From Pagrus major (Eukaryota; Chordata; Actinopteri; Spariformes; Sparidae), in NCBI RefSeq assembly GCF_040436345.1, contig NC_133223.1, forward strand, positions 20,158,613 through 20,222,612: a stretch of 64,000 nucleotides of DNA, given 5' to 3'. The notes beneath the pieces were generated by a model. That model had not been told where the DNA came from and did not search any database. It saw only the letters and a program-made list of their open reading frames with translations. Shown piece after piece: positions 13,509 to 24,800 of this stretch. The first letter of the stretch is position 1. Each line of letters opens with the position of its first letter. Position numbers and translations under genes: made by a program.

Positions 13509-16500
13509 ATGGCTGCTGCTGTTCTTCTCTTCGCTGCAGTGAACTTTGCCTGTTTGACTGGAAACTTGGTAAGAAAGATTCAAAAGTTGACTTTACTTTA
13601 ATTATAGAAAAAGTCACCTGATCCAGCACAAGTTTGTACTTCCTGGAAAGTTTTTTACAACACTTCTTATATGATCTTGGTTTTATGAATGGGAACTTCT
13701 CTTTGAATCAACAGATGTACAGTCTACAGTGTAATGCTCAAAGATTTCCCCTTGCAGACAGATGATGAATATCATACTGTATGTAATAGAAAGTCACATA
13801 TGAATGATTAAATGCAAATTTCTCCTGCAGGTGTCTGGAGGCAGATCCTTCTCTATAGACTACAAAAACAACTGTTTCCTCAAAGATGACAAGCCTTTTC
13901 AGTACATCTCAGGCAGTATTCACTACTCCAGAATCCCACGGTACTACTGGAAGGACCGGCTTGTAAAGATGTACATGACTGGACTCAATGCCATCCAAGT
14001 GTAAGTCCAACACATCACATCCTTTCATATGTATTTACAGTCGTTCAACATGTCCTGGTTTGGTTGATCACATCACAGATACGTTCCCTGGAACTTCCAT
14101 GAAGCAGTACAGGGGGTCTACAACTTCACAGGGGACCGAGATCTGGAGCATTTTTTGGACCTGGCCAATCAAACAGGTCTCCTGGTCATCCTGCGTCCGG
14201 GACCGTACATCTGTGCAGAATGGGAAATGGTGAGAAAGTCTAATTAGAAGTAGGCTCGTTGTTGTAACAATATGAGCTCACACAGCATCACAGCTTAAAA
14301 GAGAAGTCGAGAGGGAACTGATAAACACAGTAAGGTAACTGAACATTATCAAGAAAGAATACACGATCTTACAGGTGCACTATGTAGTTTTGGAGAAGAA
14401 ATTTTCATTGACTTATTTTTTTTATGCCTAAACAAACTAAATAAACAAACTCTCTTTGTTTTCATGACTGAATAAACATACTACTACAAAACAAAACAAA
14501 ATACTTTGTATATATTTGGTGGACCCTGCCACCTTTCGAGCTTCAAACAGTGGACCTTATTTTCCTCTGAGAACAGCTTGTTTATTCACTTATGGAAAAT
14601 GGAAATGTTAGTCACATTAATATTGTAAATATTTTAGTTTGAATTTCTTCTCCAAAATACGCAGTACCCCTTTAAACAGAAAACTACAATGTGGCACTAT
14701 AGTAAAATTAAGAAAAGGAACAAACATGGGATATTAAAAATGGATTAAAACAATAAGTACAGATCATCCAGAATGAATGTCACAGGGTGCATAAATCCTT
14801 GAAGAATGCTTGAATTTTCATGTGGTGTTTTCAAGGTTTAAAAAGTGCTTGGATTTTGGAAGAGTCCTTGAAACTGCTTGAAATTGTAACTGCATTACTT
14901 TGTTTCTATATTGGCTCAGCCAGGTTATATATGCCAGGGTCAAAAAGTCTGAGACCACTAGTCAAAATACTTCTATTTTGCATTTTTTTTTCTTCATTAC
15001 AGATATTAATATAAGCTTAACAATTTGAGTAAAAAGTTGCATCTTTGAAAAACGTACATGAATTTCAAAATATCTTTGTACTTGGTATGTCTCCCTTGTG
15101 CAGTGTGCACTCGAGCTTGCATGGACTCCACAAGTTTGTGTAAAACCTGATGACTCATGTTGTCCCGGCATGATTTGAGTGTTAACCAAAGCTTCTTGTG
15201 ATGTCAGAGTGCTTGGCTTTCTCAGTCTTCAAATCGCCCCATATTGCCTCCCAATAAAGGTTCAGGTCAGGTGACTATACAGGAAAGTCTGTGACAGTCG
15301 GGACTCCTCTGTCTTCTTTGGTCTTCAAGTAGTTCTTACAAAGCAAAATAAAAGTATTTTAACTTGTCTCAGACTTTGTGACCCTCCTGTAGATGCCAAG
15401 TGGAACAGATTTTATGATATATAATTTTTGTTAATCACAATCACAATTACATCTGATTTAATGTGATGAAGTATACACAGTGAGTGTAATTTACAGCAGA
15501 ATTAAGGCAAGTTTGTTGCTATCGTGTGTTCCAGTTTCCCATTTTGAGAGAAGAAGAGTGAAACTGATGATAAGATAACCTGTACTGGCTATTAGTCATC
15601 TTACTGAGAAATTGGAGACATGATCTCCCACTGCTTCCTGACCACATCATGTTGGTGACATTGTACGTTTGATAAAAAGATTATTTCTTGTTCGTACTTT
15701 CTCAAAAACATGATGTGTTCTTCCTTCCCAGGGTGGATTGCCAGCCTGGTTACTTCAGAAACCGAACATCATACTTCGTTCAGCTGACGCAGGTATAAAG
15801 TCCAGCTACTGTACATGTCTTTGTCTTGTTTTTAAAAATAATTATATTTCTTTGATTTATGTTCTTCTGATCCAGATTATGTCCAGGCAGTCAGCAACTG
15901 GTTCGCTGTTCTTCTCCCCAAAATAAGGCCGTGGCTGTATGTCAACGGGGGCAACATCATTACTGTCCAGGTAGAGCATTAAATTAATCACGTTTTTTTT
16001 TATTTGCTAATGTTTTAATGTTGGTTTTAATTAATTAGCTTCTTCTACAGGTGGAGAATGAATATGGAAGTTACTTTGCTTGTGACTACAACTACATGCG
16101 TCACCTGCGGACTCTGTTGCGCTTCTTCCTGGGTGAAGACGCAGTCCTGTTCACCACGGATGGAAACACAGACAGGGAGATGACCTGCGGGAGTCTAGAG
16201 GGATTATATGCCACAGTAGACTTTGGAACAAGTCAGTGCTATATGAAAATGATTAACAGGAGGGCATCATCTACTTTCTGAAGTTAAAGGAAAGTTCTTT
16301 TTTTTTTTTTTGTCTGTTTATTCTCTGATACAGGCAACAATGTAACTGAAGCCTTCAAGCGGCAAAGACGGTTTGAACCCAGAGGGCCCCTGGTTGGTTC
16401 CAAGTTAATTCATTAATGTTAACACGCTGTAATTACTGACTCGTCAAACCAAGCGTATGATGCATTTGAATGATGTTACAGGTGAACTCAGAGTTCTACA

Positions 16501-19500
16501 CTGGCTGGTTGGACCACTGGGGGGATCAGCATGCTGTGGTTGATGCTCAGAAGGTCAGCAGAGTGCTAGCAGAAATGCTAACCATGGGGGCCAACGTCAA
16601 CATGTATGTCTCCCCAAACATCCTCATCACATCATCACACATTTTTCTATATTTTTTCTTACTGTCAACAAATGCCATGACTAGACTAAATCAAGGATGT
16701 GTTATAACTAAGGATGTGCACAATGGATCCAATGCATATTGGATTTTTGCAGATACTCGATAGGCCAAACTCATATCAATATATGCACATATTTTTCCAC
16801 CTAATATGAGAGAACTTCGCGTCTCTCTTGTAGAATAAACATATTATTATGCTTAATTTTATTGTGATGGCCCATTGCCATCATTTGAAAGCAGATACAG
16901 ATATTAGCGTGTTTAACTCGCTAGTACTTTTTTTCTAACCTCCCTAGCCTGACTGTGGCTCTTTCTGTGACATTTATTCCTTCAGACGAAGTAAATCTTT
17001 AAAAATGGGTAAAAAATATTTCTTGTTTAATTTTTGAAAATACGTAAGCAATTCTCTAAAACAGATGGGCACTGTAGTTTTTAGCAAACTTAACTCAAAC
17101 TGAAGCATAAAGTGCATTTGTTGGGGACTATTTTCATGAGCAGATTAATACACATTTGGTGGTTGAGTGAGTATTTACAGCTGCAAAATCTCATAACCCA
17201 TCGGTTAGCGTCTAATGTCGATTTAACTTCTGAGGGCAAAGGCTAATGTGTCAGGCTTCCAGTGTAGCCAGAGAATATCCACATAATTGATAACAGATAT
17301 GTGGGTCAAGACGTCCTCTTCCATAGGCTGTTCACTGCTTACCGTCTGATTAGCAAACCTGATTAAAGTCGAGACAACATTTTGACTAATCTCTATAAAT
17401 ATTTATCTGCATATGATTGGAGATAAATTTAATAAAAGCCAACAAAAAGCTTAATCATTGTCAGAGAATCGCCGATGGGTTCTGAAATTGCATTCTCGCC
17501 AACATATTCCGCCTCTCCAACATGATACAAATGGAAATATGCAGATGTGTGTTTATAGAGATTAATGTCAGAATAACAGCGTACCCGGAATTGACAGTGT
17601 TCATTGTAATGAAGATTCAAGATTAAAGATTCAATCCTTTATTGCCATATCATCATAAAACTGAATGGGGTTTGTCTCATTGAGCTCACGCAAACACAGA
17701 TAAGAGAACCACTCACTCACAGAAATACAGAAAATCCATAAAACCTATTAAAAGAGTATGAACAGATGAGTAAGATAAAGTCAGATGAGTCAAATGACTA
17801 CATACATAAAATAAAGACATAAACGTAGGACCATCCAGTGTGGCTTATTGATTTGTTTTGAGTTGATGTGATAACAGTGAACAGCTATGGCTCAGAGGAA
17901 TATGATATGTCAGACATTATTGTATGAGAAATATTGCCAGTCTTTTCTTTGGGTTGCATCGATCACTAGTTTGAGATAAACCTGCTGTTAAGGGTTAAAA
18001 AGTACAGAGTCTATGTACTGAACACAAGTAATACAGTCTGCTCCTCGCTCTGCTCTCAGGTACATGTTTGAAGGAGGCACTAACTTTGGCTACTGGAACG
18101 GTAAAGTCATTTGTTATTTATTATCAGTACCATTTTGAATAATCTCAGATGTGATGTAGTTTTGAGATAAAAGCTCCGCTTGTGGTGCGATTCGTCTCTT
18201 TGCAGGTGCCGATCATGACACCAGGTTCCGCTCAGTGGTGACTAGCTATGATTACGATGCCCCGCTGTCTGAGGCAGGAGACCCCACAGAGAAGCTGTTG
18301 GCCATCAGAGATGTGATTAAGCAGGTACCATTGATTGAGCTGCCACCCACTGAGGCTGATGTCCTGATTACCCCCACATGCACATATGTGGAAGATATGA
18401 CTAATGATTCACAGTTTCTCCACAGTTTAGAGATATTCCCACTGGACCCATGCCACCACCAACCCCTAAGTTTGCTTATGGCTTTGTGAACCTGAAGAAG
18501 GTATTATAATGAGAGTGGCTGATGATGAGCCAGAGTGGTTGCTGTGATTGATCCTAATGATGGACACTTTTTCAGGTTGGTACCATCAGCAGCTTGTTGA
18601 ACACGCTCTCCCCCCTCGGGCCGGTGGAATCCCAGTATCCTCTGACGTTTGAAGAGATGAAACAGGTACGGTGTCTGTTGGGGACTGGTGTTGTAGTGAC
18701 CGTAAAACTCTTGAAACGTGGAGAACTTCTAGACTTTTGTGTCTGCAACCTGTCATGTCTATTGTTGTGCAGTACTATGGATACATGCTGTATCGGACCA
18801 CGCTGCCCAGGGACCTCTCACAGCCCACGCCACTTATCTCTCCACTGAATGGGGTTCATGACCGTGCATATGTGTCCGTCAATGGGGTAAGGCTTTACAA
18901 TGAACTTTTGTTGTCTGCTAGCCAATCAGTTTTTAGGTCGGGTGGAGATCAAGCATGCTTTTTTGTAATAAATCAGGTTGTGGAAATTCAGATTCTTGCT
19001 TTTTTTAATGTTCAGAAACATAATTAAGAGTGTGGCTCTGTGTGAACAGGTTTTTCAGGGCCTGCTGGAGAGAGACACTGCGCTTGTGACGAACATCAGC
19101 GGACAGCAGGGGGACACTGTGGACGTCCTCGTAGAGAACATGGGCAGGGTGAACTTTGGCAGCAAGATCAATGACTACAAGGCAAGAGAACAAAAGTCCA
19201 ATCCCACAGAGAGTGAATTACATTTTCTCTGCACCCACAATCATTTCTTGAACACTAGACACTGTCTTCCCTTCCCCATTGTTTGGGGATCTACAGACCT
19301 CAGTACTATATGTGTGAAACTAATAGCTACTAGATCACCCCTTTTCTTTGGTTTGACCTTATTATAACCAAGTAAACAGAAAGGTATGGATGTTATACTC
19401 CTCTCCGTTGCCTTAAACTAGGCTCACACATTTAAGAAAAGTTACAATACATAAATGACCATAAAGTACTATTTAAGTTTTACACCAGTTTATGTTGCCA

Positions 19501-21300
19501 CAAAATATTGATATTAAAAAGTAATCAAAACTGTTAAAACAAAGGAGCTGAGTTAAATGAAGGATGAAAATCTCACCTATCTTTGTCAGTTACCAATCGA
19601 TATGTGTGCATGCCAAATCCTGTAGTTGGCATTGCAGGAGGATTATTTGACGGGGAAACAGCCTCTTACATCGTGTATATTACAGGATCAGAGTTGTAAT
19701 TAAAAGTTCGAGTGGGGCTCAGAAGATTTTCCAATTTCAAAATGGGCCATGTCACTTTATAAGTTTGGGAATGGTTGTTTTACACAATATACAAAAACAC
19801 TACCTACAAAAATTACTCATAAAAACAAAATGTTTTCTATGTACCCTACAGTATTTATACAGTAGGAGTGATGTAACAGTTAGACCCTAGAGCGCTCTAC
19901 CTGTTAGAAGAACTGCAATGACAGAAATTCACTATTTCACTTCACTATTTACATATTTGAAATCATTTTTTAAAGCTACTACAAGGAACTTTCTCTTTTT
20001 GTCGATTCTGGCGGCCTCTTTGGACAAAAAATGATGATTGTTTTAGTTCGACATCGTACCGCCAGACCACAGAGCAGCTTCCTTCCTCAGGCTGTGAGAC
20101 TCTTCACACTTTTAATTTAATGACTGGCTCGGAGAAGTCGTAATCCGACCTGGTGACGGGCATGAAGTATAATAATTAAACAAACTGATGGTCTCATTTT
20201 CTTATGTAGGTCATATAGAGGCATCAGTATTAAATTGACAATATTATATAACTGCTTAAGTGTTCCCTCAGGTGCGTTTAAGGGGGCTTTGGGTTCTCAG
20301 GACACCAAACAGAATGTAAAGATTGATAAAGCCATGGTACCAGCAACAGTCTCTTAGAGGTGGTAACAAACCACAAACCCTAAAACTTTAAAACGAGTAT
20401 GAAAAATTAAAACTTATTGGATAACTACTGTGAGTTAAACCCATGTACAAACCAGCACCAGTATTAGCCGGTAAACAGTATGTGTGCTGCAGGGCCTCTT
20501 GAGTCACCTGATCCTGGGTAAAGACGTCCTGACTGACTGGAAGATCTACCCTTTGGACATCGATGGAGCCATTGCTGGTGGTTGGCCTCATTCGGACAGT
20601 CAGAAGTACTTCCCTGCCCCTAAGAAAGAACCTTCACTTGGGCCAATCTTCTACATGGGGACCTTACAGCCCAACGGCCTGGCTTGGGACACCTTTCTCA
20701 GGCTCAATGAATGGACAAAGGTAATTTGATTGATTTACGGGGCACATTTTAGCACCGATACACTTACTTCCTGTGTACAGTAGGTTTTCCTCATGATTCC
20801 AGAGATACAGTAACTGCATCCCTGTAAATACCACCACTGTAAATAATATAAAATATATATATACTTAAATATATATTTATAATAGACCGGACCTCTGAAC
20901 ACTTTTTAACTTACTGTTCTTTGTTGTTCTTGTTCCTTCTAGTTGAATGTTTGTTATGTTATGTTCATGTTCATGTTTACGTCTATGTACATCGTGTGTG
21001 AAGAAAAAAACAAAGTCAAATTCCTTGTATGTGTTTCACATACTTGGCCAATAAAGCTGATTCTGATTCAGATCCTTTCTCATGTTTTTACATCAGGGCC
21101 AGGTTTGGATTAATGGTGTCAATCTGGGACGATACTGGCCAGCCAGAGGCCCTCAACAGACTCTTTATGTCCCTGGACCCCTGCTCAGCACCGTCCTTCC
21201 CAACTACATCACAGTACTGGAGCTGGAGGGGGCACCAGCACACCAACGGGTTCTCTTCATGGACCGGCCTCAGCTCAGTGCCACTGCTGGAAAGTCATGA
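13509..21300 (+). CDS. glb1l: beta-galactosidase-1-like protein (GH35), complete, 16 exons
   Basis: Exons: 13509-13568, 13831-14000, 14079-14229, 15732-15792, 15876-15970, 16051-16231, 16334-16392, 16482-16603, 18060-18100, 18206-18324, 18426-18500, 18576-18665, 18773-18886, 19050-19181, 20493-20720, 21097-21300. Phases join to 633 residues. A hydrophobic N-terminus (about 1-20) is a signal peptide. The GH35 catalytic barrel follows, with the acid/base Glu183 in VENEYGSY and the nucleophile Glu263 in NSEFYTGW, then beta-domains ending in [20 protein letters not shown]. Family knowledge: exo-hydrolysis of terminal beta-galactose in lysosome or secreted. GLB1 is the alternative; [20 protein letters not shown], the short C-terminus and the ankzf1 neighbour favour glb1l. 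The intron at 19182-20492 begins with GC. Both catalytic residues are intact, so activity is expected. Confidence 0.9.
14372..14675. mobile_element. MITE family A, copy in glb1l intron 3
   Basis: The left end GTGCACTATGTAGTTTTGGA and the right end TCCAAAATACGCAGTACCCC are imperfect inverted repeats. The interior carries GCCTAAACAAACTAAATAAA and GTGGACCCTGCCACCTTTCG-like blocks shared with the copies at 34942-35308 and 38156-38344. It is about 300 bases with no coding capacity. Confidence 0.7.
14934..15389. mobile_element. non-autonomous DNA transposon in glb1l intron 3
   Basis: The left end CAGGGTCAAAAAGTCTGAGA and the right end TCTCAGACTTTGTGACCCTC are near-perfect inverted repeats about 455 bases apart. 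Internal sequence has no intact transposase. Confidence 0.65.
16640..17610. mobile_element. degenerate repeat in glb1l intron 8
   Basis: The 1.46-kb intron between 16603 and 18060 is largely non-unique in texture. It contains AAGGATGTGCACAATGGATC, CGATAGGCCAAACTCATATC and an inverted pair near 17200 (CCATCGGTTAGCG) and 17470 (CGCCGATGGGTT). It is probably an old DNA element; its borders are uncertain. Confidence 0.35.
17612..17720. mobile_element. LINE 3'-tail fragment
   Basis: GATTCAAGATTAAAGATTCAATCCTTTATTGCC-type sequence marks the 3' end of a fish LINE; only the tail remains. Confidence 0.45.
19182..20492 (+). other. GC-AG intron of glb1l (intron 14)
   Basis: The exon ending ATGACTACAAG is followed by GCAAGAG, and the next exon (GGCCTCTTG, Gly-Leu-Leu) follows TGCTGCAG. 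The junction Asp-Tyr-Lys|Gly-Leu-Leu matches the Asp-Phe-Lys-Gly-Leu of human GLB1 and GLB1L. No GT donor in the right phase lies nearby. AAG|GCAAG is the typical context for a GC donor. Confidence 0.85.
20030..20145 (+). mobile_element. LINE coding remnant in glb1l intron 14
   Basis: A short stretch reading CGTACCGCCAGACCACAGAG and AGGCTGTGAGACTCTTCAC resembles the end of a LINE reverse-transcriptase frame. It is interrupted and has no coding potential today. Confidence 0.35.
20815..21075 (+). mobile_element. LINE 3' end (Rex1/L2-like) in the last glb1l intron
   Basis: It ends in CATACTTGGCCAATAAAGCT followed by GATTCTGATTCAGAT, the characteristic 3' end with short GATTCT tandem units of a fish non-LTR retrotransposon. 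It is strongly 5'-truncated. Confidence 0.65.
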
Positions 21301-21585
21301 CAGAGTTTTGTAGCACAAAATGTCTGACATTCTGAATACTACATCCCGGTACCTGTTTAAAGCACTGTACAAGAAATCATTAGAGTGATGTGGTCCTCTG
21401 AACAATTCAAATGCTGTTCTGCATCATATCTGTGACATCTTTCAGTGTTTGATTTCTTCATCAATCAAATGTCACCTGCTTCAACCTTTGACTCCAACTT
21501 CAGTCAATTAGTGAGCCAATCATGTTAAAGGCTGAACCTTCACTGTGGAAATAATGACAACGGTATGCAAACAGTATTACAGTGT

Positions 21586-21591
21586 TTTATT
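21586..21591 (-). terminator. ankzf1 polyadenylation signal
   Basis: TTTATT on the plus strand reads AATAAA on the minus strand, about 295 bases past the ankzf1 stop. Confidence 0.55.
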
Positions 21592-21633
21592 GCATTTGCT
21601 TTGTTATCCGTTTGCATAATTGCAGATTTTATG

Positions 21634-21639
21634 AATAAA
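21634..21639 (+). terminator. glb1l polyadenylation signal
   Basis: AATAAA lies 334 bases after the glb1l stop codon, the first canonical signal downstream. It lies beyond the minus-strand signal at 21586-21591, so the two transcripts should overlap at their 3' ends. Confidence 0.65.
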
Positions 21640-21884
21640 TTATACATTTATTACATTGTTTTAATATACTGTATGCATCCAGTTCATCATCAGTCATCTG
21701 CCATGATTCAATAATATTTGAAATGTATGTGTAGACTTGAAAATAAGATAATGTCTGATTGTTCCACCAGAGGGGGAACAATCAAACACGTTGGCAAGAC
21801 ACAGCCATATTCGACTCCTAACTGGCTGCACAAACTCACACTATTAGTTTTAATGAGGTAGTTTCCTTCCACCTAAAATGTTCT

Positions 21885-24800
21885 TTAGGTCTTGCCTGGA
21901 TGAGTGTTGGCTTTACGATGTGCTTGAACGCATTTAGGGCTGCAGAACGAAAACTCCAGATACTGAAATGGGATCTTTCCAAGCAGAGACTCTCCACACA
22001 ACCAGCATCTCCTAGTGAGACAAAAAGTACACTGAATTATTTTTGAGTAGATATTTACAGCATGTCTTCACCCCAAAAATAAAAAAAACTGAGTCATTTT
22101 CCACTCACCCTCATGACGATGGAAAGTTTCATAGCATGAATGGAGCTATTTTATGTCTTTTTTAGTTGTTTACTGTTTTGTGGACTACCAAACTTCACCT
22201 GACTTTTAATAGGAAGCTCAAGTTCACACTACAGTCGGGTTACTTACTTGACATTCGAGATGCTGGCTCCTGACGCAGCCACTTGCTCCGCTAACCTCCT
22301 CTCTGCTGCCAGAGCTCTCTTATCAAATAAAAACAAGAAGCAGTTAACATCTTCAAGATGTTTCAAGAACTTGAATGTCAACGATTAAATTACACCTTAG
22401 CTCACCTTTTCCCGATCTGTCAGAGATGCAAACCTCTTCTTTTCCTCAACCTCCAGCTCCTGTTTCCTCTTTTCCTCCTTCTGCTCTTTTTCTCGCTGTT
22501 TTTTCAACGCCTTCTGAGCCTTTTTCTTCTCCGACTGTTTGGATTCAATCTCTGCCGTTAGCGGCCCTGGGACCTTGAGTTACGCAAGTGTGAAAAAAGA
22601 AAGACAAATATAAATGTTCTGCTTGTGTTTAATGGGATACATATGAAAGGTAAGACTGTACACTCTTACCTGCGCCTTTATGTAGTCATATTTGTCAGGA
22701 TTCTCACCCATATATTTACGAAAGACATTTCTCGTGTCTTTGTCCGGGGCGACGATATATGGGGTCTTCCCTTTATTATCTCTGGAATGGAATATTGCAG
22801 AAATAATGCTTAAGTCTTGGCAAAGGTTACAGCGTTCATTCAAGTTTTATTTTTACTACACTTGACTGCAGTATTTTCCATACCTGCAGGCTGGGTCTCC
22901 TCCTGCGTCCAGGAGCAGCTGGACCACTGCTTTTTGTGCAGCTGCTGATGCCACATGCAGCAGAGTGAACCCTGACGAGTCAATGGGCTTATTAAGGAGA
23001 GTTCGAGGACTTGGGGCATCAGAAGGGTTGTTCTCCAACCGCTCTGGACTCTGTGCTGTTTCTCCAGGTAGCTGGAGGAGTGTGCATAAAGCATCCACAT
23101 CCCCAACCTTACAGGCTGTAAACAGGGCATCCCTCAGGCCATACTCCCATGACTCATCAACATCTTCTAAAAAGAGACACAGGAAGCTCAAGAATTAGTA
23201 TCTTGGTGACGAGTTTCTAGATGTACAATGTAATGAACAAGAGACAGAAGCATTTACTCACCTTCCAGTTGTTTCTTACTCGGTACTTTCCTTTTCTTCT
23301 TCTTTGATTGTGTCTCTTGAGGGCCGTCTCCTGCTGCTGCAGCCTCTGGCACCTCCTCTTCCTGATTATCTGCTTCTGTGTTACTCAATTCTGTCACACA
23401 TGGATATGACATTGCAGAAAACTTGCAGAACTTAAGGGGGATAAATGTGCATTTCTTGGGTTTCTATAATGTAGCTGCAGCCAGCTGTGTGATGATAAAC
23501 TGGACCTGGACCTACCTTCATTTTGCATTTTGGCCTCCTCCTTCTTTTTCCTCCTCCTCCTCCTCCTGTGCCGGGAGGGACATATTTCAGACTCCCTGAG
23601 GTCCAGAGTTCGTATTGTCAGCTCCACCATCTCCAGCTGGATCTCTACATCTTCTTCGTTATCTGAGCTGTCATGGTTTTCTTCTGCACATGCCAAAAAA
23701 ATAAATAAAAGGAAGTGTACTATAATACCATTTTCACAGCAAATCAAACAGCAATAAGTCCCACAGGGTAGATGATAACTTGGTGAGCTCACCTTTCTCC
23801 TGATCTGTATTTATTTGTACTGTGGGGGGTTTGACAGCTTTCTTCCAGGCCTTCTTAGATGGACTGAAGACAGCAGACACGTCTGCGTCTTTCCCTAAAT
23901 CAAGATATTTTGCACACAGTATTGATTATACCCTGGCCAGACGACAACGAGCAGATAACATGTCATTACTCCAAGGATATAATTCAGCCTACCATAAATA
24001 TGGACGGTGGAAAGCACCTCATGTACCCGCCGTGTCTCTCGAAAGGTCGCCCTGCGTGTGGGAAAGGGGAGTGTGCGGACCCTGGGGTCTTTTTTGTCGA
24101 GCGGAGCTGCACGACCGCCAAAAAAGATGGTTTTGTTGTAGCTGGGAGCTCGTACAAATATGGCAGAAGCCTCCTGCAAGTGTTCGGCCCAGCTTACTAG
24201 GAGATCCTGAATGTCCTGCAAAAGGATATGCAAGTGTTTAAGTGTGCACATGAAAAACTTGCGACCTCACCTTAATATTGTAACAGTGGAAATATATAGA
24301 ATAGATACAAAGAATAGACTTTAATGATTGACTTCAAACATTTTACATAACTTACTTTTGCATCATTTTGGAACATTATTATTATCATATGTGCGTAAAA
24401 AAAAAGTTGAAAAAGCTAGAGCAGATAATACCAAACATCATCCAAAAAACATATAGACAAGACTTCCTACAGAAATCCACTGGAGACCAGCTACAACCAT
24501 TAGATCTGGAAAAAGTCACTGAGTTAGTTTTGATACCTTCTATCTGAAACTGATTTTACACCCATTTCGTCTAAGTGGTGCCCAAAACAGCCTGGGTGCT
24601 GCTCATACACTTTTTTAATCTTAGGGAAAAGATTGGAATTATATTAATTCATTAAACGCAGTTTAATTAAAGCTTTTGATGATAGTATGTCTTTAGCTAG
24701 AAAATGGTTGCAGTCCATTTTTAGGAGTTGTCTTCTGACAATATGCAAAAGCACCCTCATATTTACCTTTGGGATTAAGCAGCCCCTTGACTCTATAGAT

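Noticed and set aside
13509-21300. Calling this gene glb1 rather than glb1l
   Set aside because: KFAYG, TVDFGT and YFACDYNYM are GLB1-like, but [28 protein letters not shown], the short C-terminus and the adjoining ankzf1 favour glb1l; a tree would settle it.
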